DNA from: Bacteroidales bacterium | GTDB lineage: Bacteria > Bacteroidota > Bacteroidia > Bacteroidales > VadinHA17 | Length of the DNA stretch: 58,761 nucleotides | Direction of reading: 5' to 3' | Assembly: GCA_009877105.1 (NCBI GenBank) | Contig: WXFD01000007.1 | Location: 1-58,761, forward strand | Part shown: positions 26,665 through 33,623 of the stretch, one piece after another | Layout: every line of letters starts with the position of its first letter | Position numbering within the stretch: position 1 is the stretch's first letter | Made by a program: the position numbers and the translations under genes | The notes under the pieces: model-generated | Databases searched by the model: none | The model's input: the letters and a program-made list of their open reading frames with translations, nothing else | What the model was told of the DNA's origin: nothing

Positions 26665-26931
26665 TTAACCATTAAGCAATTCAACAGCCTTATACCAGTC
26701 ATCTGAAGGAGTGCCAGATTCTCCCCGTCGGACCCGTGCCTGATATATTTCATATGCTTTCCTGCTTATCTCATCTGTACCGGGAAGCTGCTTTTTTGCC
26801 GAAGTCCTTCCTGCCGTTTTTTTCCCCGTGGATGCAGTCTTTCCGCTGACAACAACTGATTTCCCTCCTGATTTAGCCATTGCAGTTGCCTTCTTTGATT
26901 TGCTGACCGGTTTAACTTCTGACTTTTTCAT
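26665..26931 (-). CDS. Small Lys-rich DUF2934 protein
   Basis: An 88-residue protein. Residues 1-50 are a Lys/Ala/Ser/Thr/Gly-rich basic tail, like a histone H1 tail; residues 52-88 match the DUF2934 pattern (ISRKAYEIYQARVRRGES then DDWYKAVELL). A small basic tail plus a short helical domain suggests nucleic-acid binding, but this is inference. It is a single-gene unit. Confidence 0.75.
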   Translation of the reverse strand: MKKSEVKPVSKSKKATAMAKSGGKSVVVSGKTASTGKKTAGRTSAKKQLPGTDEISRKAYEIYQARVRRGESGTPSDDWYKAVELLNG

Positions 26932-27219
26932 TTTTTTCAGTTTAAAATTCCTTTATAAAAGCGGTCAAATTTTAAAAAAATTATTTTTTCCCTGATGGAA
27001 AAAAATTATGACCGGTTAAAATACATCAACAACCTCCTAACAAATCTGGAGTCAGTTTGTTTAAAACTGATATTAACAGCCTGAAACGGCTATCTGTTAT
27101 CTGATGATTTATCTGGTATGACAATTAATTTCAAAACAATGTTTATATTCATCAGATTTGTGCCGGGATAAGGATTCAGACATCTGAAAATACGGAATAT
27201 TTAAAGATCAGGCACTGGA

Positions 27220-27867
27220 ATGAAAGCAATTCTCATAGGATCAACCGGGCTTACAGGTAACTTAATCCTGAAGGAAATCCTCAATGACAATCATTTTACT
27301 GAAGTCAGGGTTTTTGCCAGGAGACCGACGGGCATAACAAATCCCAGGTTGATTGAAATTATCACTCCGATGTATGATATTGATGTCATGAGCAAGGAAA
27401 TCAGGGGGGATGTCCTTTTCAATGCTTTGGGAACAACAATGCGAAAGGCGGGAAGCCGGGCTGAACAACGGCGGATTGACAGGGATCTGCCCGTGGCTTT
27501 TGCGAGGATCGCTTCAGGGAACGGAGTAAGTCTCATGGTTAATATTTCGAGTGTGGGTGCCAGTATGAATGGAAATTTTTATCTCAGGACAAAAGCTGAA
27601 ATGGAAAGGGGTACTGAAGAGTATTTCAAAATGAATGTATTTCATTTCAGGCCGGGCCTGCTGGCTGGCAAACGGGGGGAATTCAGGATTGCGGAAAGTT
27701 TGGCATCGGTAATAATGAAAGCAGCAGATCCCCTTTTAAACGGAGCTTTTAAAAAATACAGAAGCATGCCGGTTGAAAAACTTGCAAGGGCAATGGTTTG
27801 TTTAAGCAAAAGCCCGGGAGGAAATCCGCATATCCTCTATTATTCCGATATCATGAGACTGATCTGA
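27220..27867 (+). CDS. NAD(P)-binding TIP30/HTATIP2-like oxidoreductase
   Basis: A 215-residue Rossmann protein: GSTGLTGNLILKEIL gives the nucleotide-binding GxTGxxG at residues 7-13, ARRPTG follows the second strand, and DVLFNALGTTMRKAG matches the TIP30-like group. The length fits the family. No neighbour suggests a pathway, and the product is probably a general short-chain-type reductase or a non-catalytic binding protein. Confidence 0.85.
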   Translation: MKAILIGSTGLTGNLILKEILNDNHFTEVRVFARRPTGITNPRLIEIITPMYDIDVMSKEIRGDVLFNALGTTMRKAGSRAEQRRIDRDLPVAFARIASGNGVSLMVNISSVGASMNGNFYLRTKAEMERGTEEYFKMNVFHFRPGLLAGKRGEFRIAESLASVIMKAADPLLNGAFKKYRSMPVEKLARAMVCLSKSPGGNPHILYYSDIMRLI

Positions 27868-28068
27868 ATTTAAATACCAGGAGCAGGATCATGTTAGCCT
27901 TATACAACATGATGGTGCACCTCCGCCTGCATTATCCGGGGCAGTGATTATTTCGTACAGGAGAACATTATCACAGCAGTCCGGGACGATGCAACCAGGG
28001 GAGTTGATCTTTCACCTGCCTGAATCATAGTTCCCGGGGAAGATCAAAAGAAGTATGTGAAGACACTG

Positions 28069-28998
28069 TCAGCCCTGTGTGTTCAACAGCCGCAGCAGTT
28101 CATCGAGCTTCGGAGAAAGTATTATCTCCGTTCTCCTGTTTTTTGCCCTGCCTTCCGGGGTATCGTTGGTTGCCTTGGGAAAGAACTCTCCCCTTCCTGA
28201 GGCGGTAACCCTTGTAGGTGCGATTTTATGGTCGGTTGTCAGGATCCTGACAATGGATGTCGCCCTGGCAACACTCAGATCCCAGTTGTCCTTGTAAACG
28301 GCAGTCTTAATGGGAACATTATCTGTGTGACCTTCAACAAGGATATCTATGTCAGGGTTTTTATCGAGAACCCCTGCAAGCAGCTTGAGGGCTTCCTTCC
28401 CCTTGTCCTCAACTGCTGCACTGCCCGATTTGAACAGCAGCTTGTCGGACATTGACACATACACCTTACCGTTTTTTACTTCGACGGAAAGTTCATCAGG
28501 ATTAAAGCCGAGAAGGGCGTTTCTCAGGGTACTGTTCAGCCTTTTATTTATTTCATCCTGGCGGTCAATTATTTTTTTCATTTCATCAAGGGTCCGTTCT
28601 CTCTCCGATAGCAGCTTTTCCTTTGCATAGAGTTCATCAGACTTATCCCGCAGTGCCCTGTTCAGCTTGTCAGCCTGTGAAAGACTTTCATTTATAAGAT
28701 TTTCATATTTTGTATGAAGTTCCTGATTGCGTGCTGACAAGGAGTTGAATTCGTCAGTCAGGTTTTTATGGTCAACAGAAAGTTCATTAAGATCATTTTT
28801 CAATGATGAAATTTCTTTGTCCTTGGTATCCAGCATCAGGCACAAAGCATCTCTTTCATTTACCACTGTTCTCAGATTTTTGCTCCAGGTAATGGGCTTT
28901 TTGGCCGGCCGGGCTTCCCCGCAGCGGTAAACAGGCGCACATGCACTGATGAGGAAAACAAAAATAAATAGCAGAATGGGGTAAATTGTTTTTTTCAT
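28069..28998 (-). CDS. OmpA-family lipoprotein with coiled coil
   Basis: A 309-residue lipoprotein (lipobox LISAC, Cys20). Residues about 45-165 form a long charged coiled coil; residues about 190-305 are an OmpA/MotB peptidoglycan-binding domain (DKLLFKSGSAAVEDKGKEAL, VEGHTDNVP, GRAKNRRTEI, with the conserved Asp and Arg that contact peptidoglycan). It would tether the envelope to the cell wall. It stands alone, with a 341-bp gap upstream. Confidence 0.92.
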   Translation of the reverse strand: MKKTIYPILLFIFVFLISACAPVYRCGEARPAKKPITWSKNLRTVVNERDALCLMLDTKDKEISSLKNDLNELSVDHKNLTDEFNSLSARNQELHTKYENLINESLSQADKLNRALRDKSDELYAKEKLLSERERTLDEMKKIIDRQDEINKRLNSTLRNALLGFNPDELSVEVKNGKVYVSMSDKLLFKSGSAAVEDKGKEALKLLAGVLDKNPDIDILVEGHTDNVPIKTAVYKDNWDLSVARATSIVRILTTDHKIAPTRVTASGRGEFFPKATNDTPEGRAKNRRTEIILSPKLDELLRLLNTQG

Positions 28999-29339
28999 GG
29001 TTCCCGCTTTTTATTGGTTTATTTGTAATAAACGTTATTATCGTCAAATAATTTTAAACGCCCGTAAGCGGATACCCATGATGGCTCATTATCATCGGGG
29101 AATCAATATTGCTGATGCAATCGCCCCGGACTGAAGCTGCTTCATATACAGTACCTGGTTAAAAAGCAGTATATACTGGGCTCAGGGCAGAAGCACATAT
29201 CGTTCAGGCATGCTGAGTCGGGATAATTCGCAGATCCTGACCATATGCTGAGGAAATACAGGCTCATGGATCTGCCCCAGGCAGGGACAGGCTGCAGGAA
29301 ACAGTGGAGACAGCCTTGATAGAGCCCTTCAGGTAAAGA
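28999..29339. other. Intergenic region, no gene seen
   Basis: About 340 bp between the OmpA-like gene and the end of the GPGQG gene, both on the minus strand. It should contain the promoter of the OmpA-like gene. I found no hairpin or repeat I would defend. Confidence 0.4.
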
Positions 29340-29723
29340 TTATTTTTTGACGGTTTTTTCGTAATAATCGCAAATACCGTTATTATTTTCATCAACATAA
29401 AAGCGTCCGCCTGGCGCAAGACCTTTACCCTGACCAGGGCCAAGTCCGCGACCCTGACCCGGACCAAGTCCGCGGCCCTGTCCGGGCCTTAATCCACGCC
29501 GGTTCCCGGGGCCGGGAGCATTCATCATCCTGCGGCCGTATCTGTAATAAATACCCGGCCTTTCAAAATTATCGCAAATACCATTATTGTTGGCATCAAT
29601 AAAAACACCCCTTTGCGCGGGGACATTGTTTTGCTGTTCCTTGACCGCAGGCTTATCCTGTGCGTTTGCCAACATTGCCAGTGCAAAAAATGCAATCAGT
29701 GTGATTAAAACCTTTGTTTTCAT
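29340..29723 (-). CDS. Secreted GPGQG-repeat protein with two D-x-N-N-N-G-x-C-D motifs
   Basis: A 127-residue exported protein. The ATG at 29723 gives a clean signal peptide (MKTKVLITLIAFFALAMLANA). The mature part has two copies of an acidic motif, FIDANNNGICDNFE (about 41-54) and YVDENNNGICDYYE (about 108-121), like calcium-binding DxNxNGxxD loops with one Cys each. Between them lies a low-complexity Gly/Pro/Gln/Arg stretch of tandem GLGPGQGR repeats. It is the last gene of the ECF sigma/anti-sigma/CpxP-like operon, 25 bp after the CpxP-like gene. It is likely a periplasmic metal-binding effector of that regulon; this is inferred. Confidence 0.72.
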   Translation of the reverse strand: MKTKVLITLIAFFALAMLANAQDKPAVKEQQNNVPAQRGVFIDANNNGICDNFERPGIYYRYGRRMMNAPGPGNRRGLRPGQGRGLGPGQGRGLGPGQGKGLAPGGRFYVDENNNGICDYYEKTVKK

Positions 29724-29748
29724 ATCAGTGTTGATTTTAAGTATTTTG

Positions 29749-30318
29749 TCAATAATTGAATGGTCTGCCCCTGTACCTTCCAGTCTGGCCACCCCTGCCA
29801 TATTGTCCCATGCCGCGTTCACTGATGAACATGTCCCCGAACATTTTCTCCAGTTTATTCCTTTGCTGTGCATCACAGATTTTACTTAATCCGAGGAAGT
29901 ATCTGTAGGTAACCTTTTTAAGATCAGAATGCAGAATGCCGATGGAATCTGAATACTGATCAAGCTTTGAAGGATCAGGATTTACCGAGGACATTTCCTT
30001 GAACATCCTTTGTCTCAACAGGTTCAGATTATTGTTTATATTCCGGATCTGCTCCCTGAATAACGGATTGATTTCAGCAAATTTCTCCATCTGTTCTTCA
30101 TTAAGGCCCAGTTCATCCCTGAAGTAACCGCCGCCGTACCTGGCAGAAGCAGGAGAAAACTGGATCTGCCCGGGGGCAATGACACTTTTTTCCTTCACGC
30201 TGCGGCTCCTGTTATAAATAATTGTAATTATTGTTGCAGCATTCATCAGCGCCAGCAGAACAATTATCCAAACCAGCCAGCCGTGTATATTTTCCGGTTT
30301 TATTCTTCCTGCTCTCAT
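29749..30318 (-). CDS. CpxP/CnrX-like periplasmic heavy-metal sensor protein
   Basis: A 189-residue membrane-anchored protein: one membrane segment at about 14-36, then a helical periplasmic domain with LTxxQ-like sequence (LGLNEEQMEKFAEINPLFREQIRNI, ICDAQQRNKLEKMF). This fold is shared by CpxP, Spy and CnrX, which sense misfolded proteins or metals. It overlaps the anti-sigma gene by 4 bp (ATGA), so it probably modulates the sigma/anti-sigma pair as CnrX does. The C-terminal tail is Gly/Arg-rich. Confidence 0.78.
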   Translation of the reverse strand: MRAGRIKPENIHGWLVWIIVLLALMNAATIITIIYNRSRSVKEKSVIAPGQIQFSPASARYGGGYFRDELGLNEEQMEKFAEINPLFREQIRNINNNLNLLRQRMFKEMSSVNPDPSKLDQYSDSIGILHSDLKKVTYRYFLGLSKICDAQQRNKLEKMFGDMFISERGMGQYGRGGQTGRYRGRPFNY

Positions 30319-30740
30319 TCGCCTGTGAACATTTCAATGTTTTCCAGACCTGCATCGTTGATCAGGGCAAGTTCGGCAGGCAATGCCACCGGCTGCCGTG
30401 ACGTAACTGCCAGATTACCCATGATTATCCCCATGAAGATAGCAGCAGCCATTGAAAGGGTAATCAGCACAGGTCTGAGCAGGCGATTGGTAAAAATTCC
30501 GGGCACCGGTTCCCGTCCGTTCATTTTTTCAATGCGGGAATTAATCCGTGTTGAAAGGAATGGATCGGGAAGCATTTCTTTTTCCTGCTCAATCACTTCA
30601 TCAATTAAAACCTGAAGCCTGTAGATTTCTGCGCATGAACTGCACTCTTTGAGATGTGCAAGAACCTGTGTCCGTAAATCCGGGGCCAGCGTTTCATCAT
30701 GGAATGAATCAATTTCGTGTATGCATTGCCGGCAATTCAT
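30315..30740 (-). CDS. Zinc-finger (zf-HC2/ZAS) anti-sigma factor
   Basis: A 141-residue anti-sigma factor. The N-terminal ZAS zinc motif has His29, Cys33 and Cys36 (HLKECSSC), with more Cys at positions 3 and 6. One membrane segment lies at about 92-112, and a short periplasmic tail follows. It would hold the ECF sigma encoded just upstream (134 bp away) and release it on a signal relayed by the CpxP-like partner, with which it is translationally coupled. Confidence 0.88.
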   Translation of the reverse strand: MNCRQCIHEIDSFHDETLAPDLRTQVLAHLKECSSCAEIYRLQVLIDEVIEQEKEMLPDPFLSTRINSRIEKMNGREPVPGIFTNRLLRPVLITLSMAAAIFMGIIMGNLAVTSRQPVALPAELALINDAGLENIEMFTGE

Positions 30741-30849
30741 TCTTTAAATTTTTTAGTTAGAAACATAATGTGTGTTTTTCCTGCGCTTTTTTAATTATTT
30801 TTTTTCATGTGAAAATAAATTTATATGCCACTGAAGATTAAGCGGGTCA

Positions 30850-30914
30850 CATGGGACCCACATGAATTTTATTTTCATGCTTGCTTGTGATTTTGTATAA
30901 TGTGGGTTTCATAC
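30850..30914 (-). repeat. Dispersed repeat copy A, overlaps the sigma 3' end
   Basis: Ends ACCCACAT (30856-30863) and ATGTGGGT (30900-30907) are an 8-bp perfect inverted pair. The core reads AATCACAAGCAAGCATGAAA on the minus strand. The same core occurs near 43.7 kb and 58.6 kb. Copy A covers the last codons and stop of the sigma gene. Confidence 0.7.
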
Positions 30915-31465
30915 GCGGATAATTTTTTTCTCAGGTTCATTTTTGCACGCTGCAACAATGATTCCACGGCACCTTCAGTTGTGTTCATAATTTCGGCGAT
31001 TTCTTTCTGCGAAAGGCCGTCGTATTTGCCAAGCACTATTGCTATCCGCTGCTTTTCAGGAAGGCTGTCGAGTGCTTTTCTGACCATCTCAATGTTTTCA
31101 TTGCGGATCATTGTTTCTTCCGGATTTGCCGGGTCGGTGACAGTAAGTAATGATTTTGGATCCGGATCAGAAGAAATCTCAAACAGCCTTATGAATTTTT
31201 TAACGGAAAATTTCCGGATTTTATTGAGACTGGCATTGACGGTTATCCTGTAAAGCCAGGTTGAAAAGGAAGAATCACCCCGAAAGCGGTGCAGTGAAAG
31301 GTATGCCTGAATAAATACTTCCTGGGTCAGATCTGCAGCTTTGTCAGAGTCGTGCAGAAATCCGATTGCAGTCCTGAATACCAGTTGCTGATAACGTTCA
31401 ACAAGAAACCGGAACGCATTTTTATCGGCATTCAGAACTTCGTTTATTATTTCGTTATCGGTCAT
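30875..31465 (-). CDS. ECF sigma factor (RpoE type)
   Basis: A 196-residue sigma factor. Region 2 is at about 20-90 (DLTQEVFIQAYLSLHRFRGDSSFSTWLYRITVN) and region 4 at about 130-180 (LPEKQRIAIVLGKYDGLSQKEIAEIMNTTEGAVESLLQRAK). It is the first gene of the operon with the zinc-finger anti-sigma, the CpxP-like protein and the GPGQG protein. The last codons (ETHIIQNHKQA) lie inside a dispersed repeat at 30850-30914, so the C terminus appears to have been supplied by that element. Confidence 0.93.
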   Translation of the reverse strand: MTDNEIINEVLNADKNAFRFLVERYQQLVFRTAIGFLHDSDKAADLTQEVFIQAYLSLHRFRGDSSFSTWLYRITVNASLNKIRKFSVKKFIRLFEISSDPDPKSLLTVTDPANPEETMIRNENIEMVRKALDSLPEKQRIAIVLGKYDGLSQKEIAEIMNTTEGAVESLLQRAKMNLRKKLSAYETHIIQNHKQA

Positions 31466-31579
31466 CCGAAAAAATCAGCAAACAAATTTCATTGCCCCGT
31501 TTCAGGATATGGAATGTTCGTTTCAATCGTCCGGCATGATCCCGGTATCAGGTTGTTGAGATCAGGAAAACGGGGTAGA

Positions 31580-31984
31580 TCAGTTCAGCTTTATGAGTTC
31601 ATTTTCACCGTAGGCTGTGCAATCTTCGCATTTGAAATGGTTTTCAAGCCCCTGTATGAGTTTGTAGCATTTCCTGCACCTGTACCAGTCTTTGTCAAGC
31701 TGATAATTGCCTCCTTCAATATTGACCGGTTTTCCCTCTGCAAATGATTTCGCAATTATCTTAAGGGCCCTGTTATAGATACGGGTGAATGTTGGCCTGG
31801 ATATGTTCATTTGCCTGGCAGCTGCATCCTGTGAAAGCATCTCATAGTTAATCAGCCTGATGCTCTCGAATTCCTCAAATTTCAGTCTCACAGGTTCCGT
31901 AGCCAGCGATTGCATTCCGTAGGGCATGAAACCCTTCATTTTAGGAGGGTTGAATATTTTTCTTACTTTACGCGGACGGGCCAT
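31580..31984 (-). CDS. DUF134 (UPF0251) DNA-binding protein, copy 1
   Basis: A 134-residue regulator-like protein. It starts with MARPRKVRKIFNPP and has the family sigma-region-4-like HTH at about 40-85 (FESIRLINYEMLSQDAAARQMNISRPTFTRIY) and a C-terminal zinc ribbon, RCRKC ... FKCEDC. DUF134 proteins usually sit with NifX-like metal-cofactor proteins, as the second copy at 56.3 kb does; this one overlaps a small Cys-rich membrane protein by 17 bp. It may therefore control that gene and perhaps the neighbouring efflux pump. Confidence 0.9.
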   Translation of the reverse strand: MARPRKVRKIFNPPKMKGFMPYGMQSLATEPVRLKFEEFESIRLINYEMLSQDAAARQMNISRPTFTRIYNRALKIIAKSFAEGKPVNIEGGNYQLDKDWYRCRKCYKLIQGLENHFKCEDCTAYGENELIKLN

Positions 31985-32213
31985 TTTTGTTCGGTTTGAA
32001 AAGAGCTTTAATATCCGGGTAAATAAGATATCCGAAAAACAAGGCGGTCAGACCCAGGAGAATTTTCCCGGCAAGGCAGAAAGGACCGCAGTAGAATTCA
32101 TCCCCCATTCCAAAAAGGCAGGTTGCGCAGCCCAGCAATGCCATCAGGATATAGTCAACCAGTAAAAGGAGGGGAAGCACCAGGAATATTTTCAAAAGGA
32201 GTGATGCTTTCAT
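31968..32213 (-). CDS. Small Cys-rich membrane protein
   Basis: An 81-residue protein with two hydrophobic segments (about 3-28 and 46-65) joined by a loop carrying Cys29, Cys32, Cys42 and Cys46 (CxxC-x9-CxxxC). The ATG at 32213 is chosen; the frame could start further upstream only by adding a non-membrane tail. Its end overlaps the DUF134 start. The Cys pattern suggests binding of a metal or a redox role. No family was recognised. Confidence 0.65.
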   Translation of the reverse strand: MKASLLLKIFLVLPLLLLVDYILMALLGCATCLFGMGDEFYCGPFCLAGKILLGLTALFFGYLIYPDIKALFKPNKNGPSA

Positions 32214-32236
32214 TGCGCATGTTTTTGTAAATATAA

Positions 32237-32250
32237 TGAACCTGCGTTCA
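32237..32250. promoter_or_regulatory. Inverted repeat upstream of the small membrane protein/DUF134 pair
   Basis: TGAAC (32237-32241) CTGC GTTCA (32246-32250), a perfect 5-bp inverted repeat 24 bp before the ATG at 32213. The TGAAC/GTTCA half-sites recur in the promoter of the second DUF134 gene. It is a candidate operator only. Confidence 0.35.
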
Positions 32251-32325
32251 AAATACAAATAAAAGACGCACAAGATTTTCAGTTTTGTTTTTCAGGCTTT
32301 TGGAAAATGTTAAGTGTCATATGAA

Positions 32326-33618
32326 TTATTCCGACAGGTCCCAGATGCCTGCTGCCCTTTCCAGTTCAATAAGGGCGGAGGTGTAATCGAAAAGTGCTTC
32401 AAGCTGGTTCAACTGCAGTTCGATATAGGTGCGCTGTGCATTCAGTACTTCGATCAGTCCGCTTTCTCCCTGCTGGTATGAATATATTCTTCCCTCGAGT
32501 ATTTTCAGGGCATCTTCAGCCAGGCCCTGGTTATAATGTTCAACTTTTTTGTTCTGTGCAACAAAATTGTTATATGCCATAATTACTTCCGTAATAATCT
32601 GGAGTTCTGTTTCTTCATAGGCAGTGCGGCTTTGACTGACAGCGAGGTCTGCTGCCGCAATTGAACCCTTGTTGAGGCTTGAAAATTTCAGGGGGAAGCT
32701 GATTCCGGCAGTCAGTCCATTATATGCAGGGGCCGGTGCGATTTCATTTTTTACTATTGAATTATATGAATATCCTGTTTCCAGGTTGAATTCAAACGCC
32801 CTGTTTGCCTTGATAAGACTTAGGTTTTTCTCTGATACTTCCCTGTTCTTCAAAGCTGCCATAAGATCGGCACGTTTATTTAATGAATTGTCTATAAGCT
32901 CATTAAGCCTGAATTCACGTTGTTTTACGGGAAAGTTGCCGGAAGGGATCTCGAGGGTATCTATAAATTTTTTACCCTGGAGGAGCATCAGGTTAACAGA
33001 TGAATTCTGGAATTCCGAAAGGCTCTGGTAAACTTCAGTAAGCTGGGAACGTGCTTCCAGTGATGACTGAAGGGCGTCGAGCCCGGTTGCATCGCCGCTG
33101 GCCAGCCTGATGCTGTCGGCCCTTGCAAGCTCCGACAGTTGTTTGTATATATCCTGTTGCAAACTGAACAGCCTTTGGTTTCTCAGGGTTGCAAAATAGC
33201 TTAATGCAGCATCAGCCCTCAGGTTTTGAAAGAAGGCATCGAGCAGGTATTCAGATAACTCATAATTCGACCTGGCCAGGGCAATATTTGCCCCTCTCCT
33301 GTTCGCGGTATTTACTGGATAGCTTAACCCGGCTTCAAATGACTGTCCCATTTGAAGCCTGCGGTCCTCATTGTAGCCGTAGGTCAATGCAATTTCGGGA
33401 TCAGGGAAAACCTGTGAAGCCTTAAGTTCAGCTTTTGCAATGCTTACATTGAACTGATTTGCAATATAACCCAGGTTACCTTTCACCACTCCCGAAAGGA
33501 AGGCCGGAAAAGAGACCGGACGGCTTTTGTAACTGATTTCCTGCTGGGCCCAGATCAATTTGGTTGATAAAACAAAAACCAAAATCCGGAACAGTACTGA
33601 TTTTATTTTATTTCCCAT
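32326..33618 (-). CDS. czcC: TolC-family outer-membrane factor of the CzcCBA pump
   Basis: A 430-residue exported protein (signal peptide ending near IWAQQ) of the TolC/OEP family. Two similar halves carry long helices (IAKAELKASQVFPDPEIALTYG; LLDAFFQNLRADAALSYFATL; later GESGLIEVLNAQRTYIELQLNQLEALFDYTSALIELERAAG). It forms the outer-membrane exit duct for the RND pump encoded immediately upstream (5 bp gap) and is the last gene of the czc-like operon. Confidence 0.9.
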   Translation of the reverse strand: MGNKIKSVLFRILVFVLSTKLIWAQQEISYKSRPVSFPAFLSGVVKGNLGYIANQFNVSIAKAELKASQVFPDPEIALTYGYNEDRRLQMGQSFEAGLSYPVNTANRRGANIALARSNYELSEYLLDAFFQNLRADAALSYFATLRNQRLFSLQQDIYKQLSELARADSIRLASGDATGLDALQSSLEARSQLTEVYQSLSEFQNSSVNLMLLQGKKFIDTLEIPSGNFPVKQREFRLNELIDNSLNKRADLMAALKNREVSEKNLSLIKANRAFEFNLETGYSYNSIVKNEIAPAPAYNGLTAGISFPLKFSSLNKGSIAAADLAVSQSRTAYEETELQIITEVIMAYNNFVAQNKKVEHYNQGLAEDALKILEGRIYSYQQGESGLIEVLNAQRTYIELQLNQLEALFDYTSALIELERAAGIWDLSE

Positions 33619-33623
33619 ATGGT

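Noticed and set aside
29400..29520. Treating the GPGQG stretch as a collagen-like domain
   Set aside because: The repeat is GPGQGRGL, not the strict Gly-x-y triplet; too short for a collagen helix.
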